Positions 24,623 to 35,954 of a stretch of 64,000 nt of DNA are shown here, piece by piece. Every line of letters begins with the position of its first letter. The first letter of the stretch is position 1. The stretch spans positions 184,001 to 248,000 of the forward strand of contig JAQFVV010006337.1 of assembly GCA_028023455.1 (NCBI GenBank), written 5' to 3'. A model generated the notes under the pieces. The model had not been told where the DNA came from. It ran no database searches and saw only the letters and a list, made by a program, of their open reading frames with translations. Position numbers and translations under genes: made by a program. This stretch comes from Epiperipatus broadwayi (taxonomy: Eukaryota > Onychophora > Udeonychophora > Euonychophora > Peripatidae).

Positions 24623-25499
24623 TTTTTCATCTAGAAGCACGACTTTTCCTGTTATTTTTAGGCCACTATGTCAGCACCTCGTATTATTATTTCTTTTGCT
24701 TCATGACCCAGTTTTAATGCTCTAATATTAAAATTGCGCTCTGCTCAATATATATATATATATATATATAAATGCCAATTACTACTTGTTTTATTAATTA
24801 AATTTATTTCAGTCTTATACAAGCCCACCATCGTAACTTATTTCTGTATTTAAGAGTATCTAATATGCCTTGGGGAAAATAAAGCGTTGTTCTTCTTACC
24901 ATCGCTAATTAAGAGAATTTTCATTAAATATTTTTGTCATATGATTAAAGACATTTTCCAAATGTATTTTATTTATTTTCATGACCATAGTGGTGTAAAA
25001 ATAGTTTATATTATATCTGTAATGAATCTTGGAATGCTCCCCTAAATAATGTTAGTCACCACGTTCCAAAGCGTTAATAGCAATATTATGTAATTCTTTC
25101 TAATAATCGATTGGCATCTTAATATTGGACCCACCAAAGATGTGTGCTTATTTATAATATATATATTTTTAGCTAATAAAGAGCATATGAGAAATAATAG
25201 TGTGAATGACACTATGTAATCCTCTATTGCTTGGTAGACCGCTTGCTCATTCACGCACACACTAATGTATATAATTAATTTATAAATGTATAAAAATTTG
25301 TCAATATATTAAACTATATTTTTATTGTCTAACTTATTTGAGTAGTTCGACTTCCTCTTTCTCCACTTTCACATATTACAGCCATACTTATATATATTTT
25401 AGTTTAGTCATAGTTAATAGATGTCTCATTCTTTTGCTCAGCTTTGCTAGTCAGCCGGATTAAGAAATTAATTTTCGTGTGCCATCACTAACATGTTAT

Positions 25500-25800
25500 C
25501 CATTAGGTGTTTGATCTGGGGCTTAGAGAGTTGGGTTCGAATTCAGGCTGGTCCCTGACCTGAATCTTGGGCTTGACTGGGTTTGAAGTACATTTTGTGA
25601 GTTCCAGCTTATGTTAGATGGATAAACATGTTTTGACAGGTACAGTATTATGTCGTAGTTCTGAAGAAGGTTTCTGGGGCAATCGAAACTGTAAACTGTA
25701 AAAGATGGTGATAAATAAAGCATTGTGTAACAGTAATAAAGTGCATGGATGATTTAGTATTATATGCAATAAGAAAGATTAATTAAAATGATATATTTGA
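25500..25800 (+). mobile_element. Family F hammerhead repeat, longer copy
   Basis: This copy contains the complete predicted ribozyme (25646-25713) followed by the 3' segment that is repeated in reverse at 22385-22500. Upstream, 'gggttcgaattc' at about 25532 resembles a pol III B box, as in tRNA-derived SINEs. The sequence 'aaaatgatatat' occurs just outside both family F copies (about 22400 and 25786), perhaps by chance. No ORF. Confidence 0.5.
25646..25713 (+). ncRNA. Hammerhead ribozyme candidate (family F)
   Basis: Core C3-A9 is CUGAAGA (25661-25667), where the variable position 7 is A. GAAA is at 25685-25688. Stem II is GGUU/AAUC with an unpaired A. Stem III is minimal (A-C...G-U), then H17=A gives a GUA triplet, with cleavage predicted after 25693. 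Stem I has an inner GUAGUU/AACUGU helix (25655-25660 with 25694-25699) and an outer UAUUAU/GUGAUA helix (25646-25651 with 25708-25713) across an internal loop. The two independent stem I helices argue against chance. The weak stem II lowers confidence. Confidence 0.5.
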
Positions 25801-27950
25801 GACTGAAGAGTCCTCTGTTGATTTCTAATTGAGTAAAGTAAAAAATAAATGTTTCCTCAATTAAATATAACTATTGTTCTCAATCTTTTATTTGAGTATT
25901 CATATATATCATTATCTTCCAAGAATTAATCAAACAAATATACAACTGAATAATTTAACAAGAAGTTAAATTAAGCCCATGGATGAAGTTATTTAATCTT
26001 AAAAGATTAACAATGATAATGATTAAAATAGTGACATTATATTAATCTCCTTAATTTTTAAATTGCATAATTTTTCTCAATATTTAGTGAAATACCAGAG
26101 CTGATTCAAACTCAAGTTGCTTAGTATTGATAAAGTACATATTTTTAGTCTTTCATCTTATTGACTAGTTTTTTATAGTTCTTTTATTCTTCATCTTAAT
26201 AAGTGAAAGTAGTTTAATATCGTCATTATTAATATTAATCTTCATATAAGTATATTGTTTGATAAATAAATTATTTATATCTTAAGAACTTTAAAATATT
26301 ATTATAAAAGAATCAAGCTGGACGGAAACATCAACATTTTTTTTTTAATTTTGCTTTATTGGTCACATGCCGTATTTAATAAAATTGTGATAAATTCCTT
26401 ATTAAAAAATATTTATAAAATTATAAAAAAAGAAATATTTTTTTACTTTATAATTTTCTCAATGATTTACATTTTTATTATTTAAGATAATTGTAAGATA
26501 TAATAAATACACGATTTTATTATTATTTTTTCTCAGATTAAAACAAAAAGATGGCTTTTTTTTTTTTATCTTTTGTGTAATTTACTTAATAATTCTATTT
26601 GGAAGTTTCAGTTGTTAGAATAAAAGCAGGTTAATGATGGAAAAACTTATGTGTTTTGACAAATTGAATATTGCGACCTCTGTGCACTTTTCAGTGGCTT
26701 ATTGGGAACAGGTTAAACAGGTTTAGAAAAAAAACGAATTTAATTAAGATGGATATATTTGCAAGATAAATCCCAACTGAAGAAGATTAGAATTTTATAT
26801 GTATAATTAATAATAAAATTACCAAAGACATTTTCACTGCTGTTTTTGTTTAAATATTACAAAGAATATATATATAAGTAAAAAAAAAAAAAACAATCTT
26901 TGTAATCGTGATTCAATTTTCAATGTGATTATGCGCAATAATTCGAAGGTCAGAAATTATAAAAAGTTATTCCTTAAAAGAAAAAAAAGCGGAAAAGAGG
27001 ATTTATACTTGACCAGTGAAACCTAGCAAAAATAATAATAAAGACGCAGTTAAAAATAAAGCAAAAATTAGACTATTTTATTTTTAAGCAGATAGAAAAA
27101 TGATCATCATTTTAAGTAATTGCTCAGAATGGAAATGAATTCTAATAAACCTTATTGTTCTACCTTAAAAAGAATAGCAAAGACAGACATAACGATATTT
27201 AAAATGTGTACGAAAAGAACAATAAATAAGAAAACTCGATAGAAGTAAAACAAATTGTAAAAGAGAAGAAAATATTATAATTTATGCAAGATAAAAAAAA
27301 AGCAATATGACAACATTTAAAAAATGTAATAAGCTTAACCTTCTCTGGTTTTGATATTAAGAAGAATCAAACATTAGTGGCAGTTTCAAAAAATAAATCT
27401 CGTAAAATGGTTTGATTAAAAGGTAATCGAAAAAGAATGTCAATAAAACAGTCATAATAATATAACTGCGAACTTTAAAAACTAAATTTTAAGTAACTAA
27501 GTATGCTATTCTATCAAATAGGGTTCTCTTGATTCTTCTAATTATTTTTTTTTATATAAACAAATTATCAAGATTTCCAAGCATTATGAACTGTAATACA
27601 AGTTTAATTATGTAATTCCTTTCCATTGCCATGTGAGCCGTAGTTCGCATTTAGATTTTATAATTAAGATTACTATTTTTTGCTATTGATGGGGTCGGTG
27701 TGTGTGTACATATATTGTTTGCAAATTTTTAAAAATTAGTCTGACAACAACTAATACTTTTTAATCATTTTCGTTGGCTTTTTTAAAAAAATTTTAATAT
27801 AGCTGTTGTGTAACTATTATTGGACTTTCCCCCACAATTCATTGACTTTTGAACAAACTAATATTTCTTTCTGCTACATAATGATATTATAATTCCACTT
27901 TTTATGTTTATGTTATGATTGGAAGTACAAGCTCAATATTTTCTTATATA
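25801..27950. other. AT-rich sequence without a supported gene
   Basis: Very AT-rich with A and T runs. I see no ORF, RNA or repeat that I can support. Confidence 0.5.
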
Positions 27951-27959
27951 TGTGGGTTT

Positions 27960-28740
27960 TTGTAAGCAATAATTCTGACTTTGCCATGAAATAATACAAC
28001 AGTATTTAGAAAGAATACATATTTTGGATTAGCTAATAATTGGTACTCTGATATTGAAAAACATTGCAAGATTAATATTGTTAATAATAAGATTATTAGG
28101 GCTGTTAAGGTATGTTCAAATGAAATGTTTTTTTAAGAATGAAATAAATAATATTAGGGGGGAATGTATTAAAAATGATTATCCTGAATATATTGTAAAA
28201 AAAAATTGATATCTAATTATAATATTGAAAATATAAAAAGAAAGATTAAATTAAATAAAAATGGAGAAAATAAAATAATTTATATAGGATTTAGGGTATC
28301 AAGATATTTATTTTTTAAAATTAAGAAATTTTTTAGGTATTTTAATAGGAGATATAATACATTAATTTGCCCTGTTTATAAAAGGAAACAATGTTTGGGT
28401 GAGTTAATAAATGATTATGATAAAATTGATAGTTTAGAATGTATAAATTCAGTATATATAATTAAATGTATGGATTGTGATAAAAGTAATATAAATATGA
28501 CTTATATAGGAACAAGTAAGAATAAATTAAAAACTAGATTAAGGCAGCATTTATATGATAAAAAATCTGCTATATATATTCATAAAAGGAATTTAAGCAT
28601 GAAAATTTTGATATAAGGCCATTGGAATGTGTTACAAATTTTAAAGAGAGAATAAAAAAGAGGAAGTATATATAGATCAGTATAAACCAGTATTAAATAG
28701 AATGTTAATAAATAGAGATAACAAATAAGATAATATAGGA
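27960..28740 (+). pseudogene. Penelope-like element: RT thumb and GIY-YIG domain
   Basis: At 28001-28130 the frame gives FRKNTYFGLANNWYSDIEKH and IIRAVKVCSNEMFF, the region after the palm of PLE reverse transcriptases ('RK-T' and 'RA--ic' blocks). After a frameshift, 28206-28616 encodes 136 residues with SVYIIKCMDCDK and, 7 residues later, TYIGTSKNKLKTRLRQHL. This is the GIY-YIG core with its Arg and the paired cysteines typical of PLE endonucleases. The palm catalytic motifs are absent, so it is 5' truncated. The frame ends in a stop at 28614. The A-rich, C-poor plus strand fits an RNA-copied element. Confidence 0.75.
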
Positions 28741-29037
28741 ATAATATATAAAAATAAAAATAAAAGGGGGGGGGTATAAAAAGAATGTTAATGGGTAAAG
28801 ATTTAGAGAAAAGATAATAAATTTATATAAGAAGAGTATTAATTTATAAAGGTAATTTAAAAGAAATAATTAAAGATAGGGAAGGAGGTAAATAATTGTA
28901 TTTGTAGATTATAATAATATTATGCTTTTAATTGAATATTATATATTTGGAATGTATTAATATTTTATTTATTTGTGTTATTATTTTTGTTTTTTATTTT
29001 TATTTATTTATTTTATTATTATTATTTTTTAAGGAAA

Positions 29038-29085
29038 CTTGATAATGACTACAGAATGTAGTTGAAACGTTGTATTGGAAGGAGA
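29038..29085 (+). ncRNA. Degenerate hammerhead-like motif at PLE 3' end
   Basis: UUGAUAA (29039-29045), a 6-bp hairpin GACUAC/GUAGUU, then GAAACGUU (29064 onward). PLEs are known to carry hammerhead motifs in their terminal repeats. Relative to CUGAUGA, C3 is U and G8 is A, which would preserve the core 3-8 pair. One extra U precedes stem II and stem I pairs poorly, so I treat it as a relic. Confidence 0.25.
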
Positions 29086-29099
29086 AAGAAAATTATAGT

Positions 29100-29844
29100 T
29101 GGAATAAAAACAAGTTTTAAAAAGAAAAGGAATGTTGAATTTATATATTTAAATAATCTTGTCAGAAAATATCTAAGAATACTTATATTTATTTTTGTTC
29201 TAATTGCATTATGAAACTAATTGAAAGTGATGTAATGTTGATGAATACCCACAGTATATGTATTAGTTCTTCACTGTGTGAGCACTGACATAATAATGCC
29301 AAGATTTTGATTAAGATGGCTTTTCCATATAAATAAGTCCCATAGTCATATCTTAATTTTGTTAAAAGAATATTGTGATGCATTGAAAGTATGTTGTGGT
29401 TATTCAGGTGTTAACAATTCCATAATACCATCAATAGTATTTGTTCTGGTTTGAAGTCTTCATTTAAGTTCTACTTACAATTGAAAATGTTGTGTTCATG
29501 CGTGAATAAACTTTTCATATCAAAGATTACTAAAATGTTAATTCTTTATATTTTTATGGTTTTATAAACTCCATAAAGTATTTAAAATTCTTGCCAAGGA
29601 AAGTATGTCATATAGCACAGGGCTGTGCCTCTTAAAAAAATGATGAATTATAAATTTTGAGGTTAAATTTCTAGAACAAACTATAGATCTTTATAAAATA
29701 ACTATGATTATTATTTTGATTATGTAGCTAATACAGAATTTATTGCAATTTTTTTTTGTGTGGCTTGCTGTTAATAACACTTTTATTTTATTGTCATAAT
29801 CACTAGGTTCCTGTAAGATTGACTTTCTCAATTGAAGAATACTC

Positions 29845-29875
<31 letters not shown>

Positions 29876-30587
29876 CCTTCTTTTGGATCAACAACTAATC
29901 TAGACTCGCATTTGGGGCTATAATCCGCCTTTGTATCCTTCTGTTTGAATGCTAGAATCATATATGAATCGAGCCGCACATTTCATGGCACCAAATCCGC
30001 CCTTTTTAACCTTCACTACCCAAAATGTTAAACTAACAAGATGATTCCTTTATTGAGCAAGGCTAGCGTGAAACTATAGATCTAAAGAAGATCACAAGGT
30101 GATTAAAAAAGATAATAATTTCTAGTCAAACCAGCTTTAAAATATACCTACAAACAAACAAACAAAATATGATGAAATAAATTTAATATTTATCAAACCA
30201 ATAAATAACTAATAATTAAATAGTAAAATGAAGTGAGTCTAAGAATGAAGAGAAAGAACGAAGATGTATGAGAATAATGAATGATTATGATGATGATAGA
30301 ATAAGAGTTAATGAATAGTTAAGATGATAAAAGAATAAAAGTTAATGAATGATTAATCAATTATGATAATGAATTAATGTCAAATGAGAATAAATAAATA
30401 AAAGAATGATCAAATTGAAGAACAATGTTGATGACGAAGACTGAAATCTTAAACTATAAACTAATATTGTATTAAATGGTAAGAAAATTAGCTAAATAAA
30501 AATAGGGATTCCAAGCTTGACACAACCAGAATATTTATCATAAAGTCAAAACAAGCTATACATTTTACGACAAAAGAAGACATTTAC
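29100..30587. other. Sequence without a supported gene
   Basis: It contains a (TA)n tract at 29846-29871. From about 29880 to 30590 there is less AT-rich, LTR-like sequence that appears to resume after 31634, on the far side of the family A insertion. I could not identify the element it belongs to. Confidence 0.4.
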
Positions 30588-30600
30588 AACTTAAAGTTTG
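30588..30600 (+). repeat. Target-site duplication, left (family A insertion)
   Basis: AACTTAAAGTTTG is identical to 31622-31634 on the other side of the palindromic insertion. Confidence 0.7.
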
Positions 30601-30704
30601 TTAAAAGAGGCAAAACTCACTATATATATTGCCACACACAGCAAGCTAGAGCAATCAGTGGATGCCAGAAGGCTTGTGCATAAAATCCCCATCTAGTGCC
30701 TACT

Positions 30705-30771
30705 CATCCAATATTCCCGGACTAGTTTCTGTCTTATGGCCTTCATCAGTGAGGAGCCTTGAATCTGAGAG
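30705..30771 (-). ncRNA. Hammerhead ribozyme candidate, family A left arm
   Basis: On the minus strand CUGAUGA (complement of 30743-30749), a stem II region GGC/GAC with one mismatch, GAAA (complement of 30726-30729), the palindrome ACUAGU and H17=C (GUC triplet). The inner stem I is weakened by substitutions, while the outer helix (AUUCAA/UUGGAU) persists with wobble. Confidence 0.5.
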
Positions 30772-31410
30772 CACTGCATCTATATCTTAGGATCTAATGC
30801 AACCCTCCATTAACCACCTTTCTCTCCATTTAACTATAAAACTATGAGTCTTAAACTAAAAGCACCTTAATGTTTTCAATCCAAGCCCATTAGCCTATAT
30901 AATCATATGGGTCTGAACTCAGTTCAGTACCCATACATTTTGGTGTCTTTGGTTCTTTAATAACCATAGCCACCACTATCCTATTAGACAGGATTGGTTT
31001 TAAGCCAATAAACATCACATGATCACCTTCTCTTACACTTGTGTATAACTGTTGTTAAAACAGGCAAAACTCACTATATATATTGCCACACACAGCAAGC
31101 TAGAGTTTTGCCTGTTTTAAGAACAGTTATACACAAGCATAAAAGAAGATTGTCATGTAATGTTTATTGGCTTAAAACCAATCCTGCCTAATAGGATAGT
31201 GGTGGCTATGGTTATTAAAGAACCAAAGACACCAAAATGTATGGGTACTGAACTGAGTTCAGACCCATATGACTATATAGGCTAATGGGATTGGATTGAA
31301 AACATTAAGGTGTTTTCAGTTTAAGATTCATAGTTTTGTAGTTAAATGGAGATAAAAGGTGGTTGCTGTAGGGTTGGATTAGATCCTAAGATCTAGATGC
31401 AGTGCTCTTA

Positions 31411-31471
31411 GATTCAAGGTTCCTCACTGATGAAGGCCATAAGCCAGAAACTAATCTGGAAATATTGGATG
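31411..31471 (+). ncRNA. Hammerhead ribozyme candidate, family A right arm
   Basis: CUGAUGA (31427-31433), stem II GGC-CAUAA-GCC, GAAA (31447-31450), then ACUAAUC. The AUC triplet and the G-to-A change in stem III suggest reduced activity. Stem I is partly preserved. Confidence 0.5.
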
Positions 31472-31621
31472 AGTAGGTACTAGATGGGGATTTTATGCAC
31501 AAGCCTTCTGGCATCCATTGATTACTCTAGCTCGCTGTGTGTGGGAATATATATAGTGAGTTTTGCCTGTTCTAACAAGTTATACACAAGCATAAGAGAA
31601 GGTGGTCATGTGATGTTTATT

Positions 31622-31634
31622 AACTTAAAGTTTG
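31622..31634 (+). repeat. Target-site duplication, right (family A insertion)
   Basis: AACTTAAAGTTTG, identical to 30588-30600. Confidence 0.7.
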
Positions 31635-34187
31635 GTTGAATTTCATAAAACAGTGAAAGTAATTTAATTCAAATCCAACTATAATAAATAACTAGCTTTA
31701 AAATTTACTACAAATTCAAATTCTACCTTGAAACTTAACAACTAATTCTTCTCAGGGTTCAAACAACTCAAAGATGATTATTCAAAATATATTTGGGTCA
31801 GTGAGAGGGATTTTGCTACTACCCGAATATAATGCACAAAACAGCCCTTAATATAAACTCAAATTAACAACTATATTTAGCAGTTCCACATAAACTTTAT
31901 AAACTCAATAACTATTATAAACTTTAAAACTTAAGAAATAAGAATAACTTTTTATAACTAAACACAATAACTTACCAAATTCCTTTTCTCAAATAATTAT
32001 AAACCATGTGATCAAGATCAGTGAATGACAGATCTGTGATTCAAATAAACCGATTAAACCAATATTAAGTGTTTTATCTTTTAGTATACCACTTAAAAAT
32101 CATATGTACTCTGGGTTAATAATATTTTGATTGTTAAGTGATGATGCCTTAGATGTACTCATAAATTATAGGGCTTAACAAAATTATTATGATATACCAT
32201 CATATAGTAAATTGTACTATATTGGCCGATTATGATTTCAATATATAATCCTCTGAATATGTCGATAGCAATAACAATAATAGTGTGTATGGTAATTACC
32301 AATAAGACTACAGACAACTAAATAAATTTTTACACAACAAGATTTATTTACAATATTTACAAATTTATTTCAGACACATTGTCTGAAATAAGACCAATAC
32401 ATTATATAAACTCGGGGATGAAAATAATGGGGATATCCATTATTTACACACATAGTAAATAAGACAAACTAATACAGTGACATTCATAGTATCACTATTA
32501 CTATTATTGGCTGTGTTTCTATTCTTATGCTATCTTATAGAATAAGATAGTTAAACTTTATTTAAAAATTATGAACAAAATTGTGTTCAAGTCTTTGGGA
32601 TCTGGGCCAATTTTACAATCTAAACTCAAAATTATAAAGTAGTGTATTCTACTATATCAATTTGATTTATCAGAATATAATAAGGGCAATTATCATATGC
32701 AGCACAATTAATAAATTATTACAATTTAAGATGAATAGATTTAGTGTATTAAATGGGAACAGACATTAAAAGTCAAATGCACACATTACACTAAAGCATT
32801 GCCTATGTCCACAACATAATCATTTTAATAGTTAACCTATTTTACCGATCTATCGGCAAATCACTGCTTAATGAAAATGAATCGACATTGTCCATGTGCA
32901 TTTCTTGCTCTTTCATCTAGAAGTTCTACAATCACACATAAGTTTTGGTTTGGCTTGTTTATAAACTGATGAAGATCCTACAACATCATAAGACACTATT
33001 CCAATTAGGCAAACACTATACATAGACCAGTGTCCCTTAATCTAACTCTATCTTATCCTTGCTATTTGATTTTGAAATACTGAACTTCACCATACACAGT
33101 GGAAAACTAACTATAATCACATGAGGGATCAAACAATAAAGGGAAGCTCTACAAAACAACATGATAGTTTTATAATAATATGGCTAATTCTAATACCTCT
33201 CCATGGGTATAAAAGTGTGGGCTTGGACTCATCACAGGAAAATAGAATTCAGACCATGGATATCCTCTCTTGGGATTAATTATGCTAACTAAGCACTAAT
33301 TATTACTCAGCCTTGACCATATCATCCTCTCATGTAATCAGCAATGGGTGATTCTCCATCAGCCCATGCTCAATATTAATATTAATATTATTCTATTTGA
33401 TGCCATTATATGTGGCACATACTTATCAGCTGAAAGCTGTCACAAATCCTTATCAATACCATAGCAAGGTAAAATAACACTAACAATAAAAGTGGAAACA
33501 TAAATATTCCATTTCACAATGCAGAAACTATTAATATATTAATAGACAATTCACCAAAATATATGTCAAATGATCATTAATTATTTTAAATTAACAATTA
33601 TACTTTTGTTATAGCAAGCACTATGCATGTAAACAATGAAGATCAATTATATTCAAAGTGAGCATGTTCATTCATATGCAAAATTAAGAAATGAAACCAG
33701 ACTTATATCATTTTTTTTCATATAAGAAAACAATTGGGTCATTATAGTATATCTTTGACATAATTTAGTCTGTTTGTTCACCTTTAATAAAATATTAAAA
33801 TCTGTTTTAAAAGTGTGAGTGATAAATCTCTCTCTCTCTCTTGATTAATGATATTTAATATTATGTTTTCCCTTACTTGGGAAAATAGCAAAAATATATG
33901 TGTAATGAATGTATACATCTTTATACATCTCTACATCCTTTTACTAAACATATCTTATATTACAATAAATATATAAAACAAAATATCCCCAAATGACACA
34001 TGACATAAATATTATAACCTAAACATAGCAATAGTAAAAAAATAATAAACAAACATTTTCTCCCGTTATATTTTATTGTATTAGTCAAAGTTTATTTCAT
34101 CCTTGTGAGAAAAAATGATAAGAAAATTGATATTATGATGAGTAAACATTCCTAAGTAATGCATATATATATATATGTTAAAACGAA
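31635..34187. other. AT-rich sequence without a supported gene
   Basis: Apart from a short (CT)n at about 33828-33841 and a duplicated 'attattgg'-type AT-rich texture I see nothing. No frame of interest on either strand. Confidence 0.45.
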
Positions 34188-34204
34188 GATTTGCACGGGT
34201 TAAA

Positions 34205-34367
34205 TATATAAAATACATATTTTGCGGGTTCATCCATGTTAAAAACTTTTAATATCAATATACTGACGTTTCGACTTGGATGGCTTGTGTGACCAAGTCG
34301 AAATGTCAGTATATTGATATTAAAAATTTTTAACACGGATGAACCCGCAAAATATGTATTTTATATA
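34205..34367. repeat. Near-perfect 75-bp inverted repeat (hairpin D)
   Basis: Arms 34205-34279 and 34293-34367 pair with only a few mismatches around a 13-base loop (atggcttgtgtga). Each arm carries the string CGAAA-YGTCAGTATATTG, reading outward. GAAACGUC followed by AGUAUAUUG looks like the second half of a hammerhead (GAAA, palindromic ACGU, GUC triplet, stem I). The CUGAUGA half is missing. It could be a hairpin MITE or two inverted ribozyme-repeat ends. Confidence 0.8.
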
Positions 34368-34379
34368 TATATATTGATT

Positions 34380-35899
34380 ATCCTGTTCGATGCTAGCATA
34401 ATAAGACAATATTCAAATGTTTTCAAATGTAGCATAATCAAAATAGATTTATCCACATTTTAATCCAGATAATTTTTTTTTTAAAAAATGACTTTAGAGT
34501 TTCATTACAATTAACATGTTCAACTTTTTTAAAATTATTTGTTGATTTTGTTCTTCCCTTCATGGTAATCTGTAACAACTTTAAATAACCAGGCACTTTA
34601 AATATTTTAAAAATATTTATAAAGACGCATGTTGCACAATAAGACTAAAAAGTAAATATTTATTTTACTTCATTTTTATCAGCAAATTAAGATGTGTTTA
34701 ATGATATTAAGAAGAATTTATTCAATTATAAATACGATATCCTTGGCATTTTTAGTTAATCGGTAATGTTTCCATTTTCAATAGCTAAGCAAATTGGCAC
34801 TGAAACACCATTGGCAGATGCATTTTCTTCTTTAATGAAAATAAAAAATAAATTCATGCAATTTCTTTTAAAATTGATTACTTTATATGATTTAAAAATG
34901 ACTTTTGAGTTTGTTTACTATATCTCCTGAAACCTTTCTTCAAAATTATTTTGTATTATTTTTATTGAGATGATGATTTATAAACAAATGTATTCTCTGC
35001 TTTATGCTTAAGAGTGGCATGAAAAAACAAACATTGTCAGCTTTTTCTTTTAAATATAAATAATTTATGCATCATATTTAAAACTGAAAAATTAAAAATA
35101 TCAACAAAATAAAAGCAAAAGCTTACTTTCTCTGGAATTGTTCTTGGATTGAAGTAATATTTACTAAAGTAAATTATTATCCACATGGTTCCCATTTCTC
35201 CTTCCCAGTATAAACTTCAGGAATTATCAAATCGATGGAAAAACAGTGTTGAAACAAATACAAGGCTTTAAGATTTTCTATTCCATATTTTTAAATAATT
35301 AATATTTTATAATCCCATTCAAGTAGATTCCAAATTTTTCTGATTTTTCAGCTTTTTCTTCCTTATATTGTAAGTTTAGGGTTGAAGTCTGTTGATTTTG
35401 ATTCTCTTTTTCTTAATCATTCCACCTACAACTTTGTTATATCACATATAGCTTGTATTACACTGCTTTGTGGTAACAAATGGACCAATAACCTTAGTGT
35501 GAATATAATTAATATTACACCACCTGGCTTCATTTTTAATAACTACCCATAATATGCAAGACTGTTTTTAATTCACTACAAAAAAATATGCTTAAGAATT
35601 AACTATAACCATTCATTTTACAAGATTTACAAATTTAATTTATTTTATTTTTTTCAATTGCTATTCAACAATAATAAAATAGCAATATGTTTATCTTCCA
35701 ATTAATAATACCTTCAAATTATTATTTTATCCCTAGTCAAAGCCTACACTGGGTTTGAAATCTCTTCTCCACTCTAGCAGATTTCCTAGTGCATCTAGAA
35801 CAGTCTTTATTTAAAGCCACTTATTAAGATTTTAATGCCAAATATATTATTATGATTTAATATTTTGGATTATTTAATACAGGGACCTAAAATAAAAGG

Positions 35900-35900
<1 letters not shown>
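34380..35900. other. AT-rich sequence without a supported gene
   Basis: No ORF, RNA or repeat recognised. Confidence 0.45.

Positions 35901-35951
<51 letters not shown>
35901..35951. repeat. (TA)n tract next to family C palindrome
   Basis: About 50 bases of alternating ta directly abut the left end of the family C element. Confidence 0.9.

Positions 35952-35954
<3 letters not shown>

Larger units (their letters stand above)
30601..31621. mobile_element. Family A hammerhead repeat, head-to-head dimer
   Basis: The left arm (about 30603-31070, minus orientation) and right arm (31106-31575, plus orientation) are near-identical inverted copies of a unit of about 460 bases, separated by a 35-base spacer. 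After the right arm the sequence restarts the unit ('gttatacacaagcataagag', 'gatcatgtgatgttta'-like) for about 46 bases and then stops, so the insertion is a little over two units. A 13-bp duplication flanks it. There is no ORF. Each arm carries a hammerhead core. Unit size, multimer structure and target duplication match retrozyme-like non-autonomous retroelements. Confidence 0.75.

Noticed and set aside
30601-31621. Foldback DNA transposon (long terminal inverted repeats)
   Set aside because: The outer ends are not symmetric: the right end restarts the unit for 46 bp. The duplication is 13 bp and each arm contains a ribozyme core. A retroelement multimer explains this better.
32966-32990. 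CTGATGA motif
   Set aside because: No GAAA or stem II within range.
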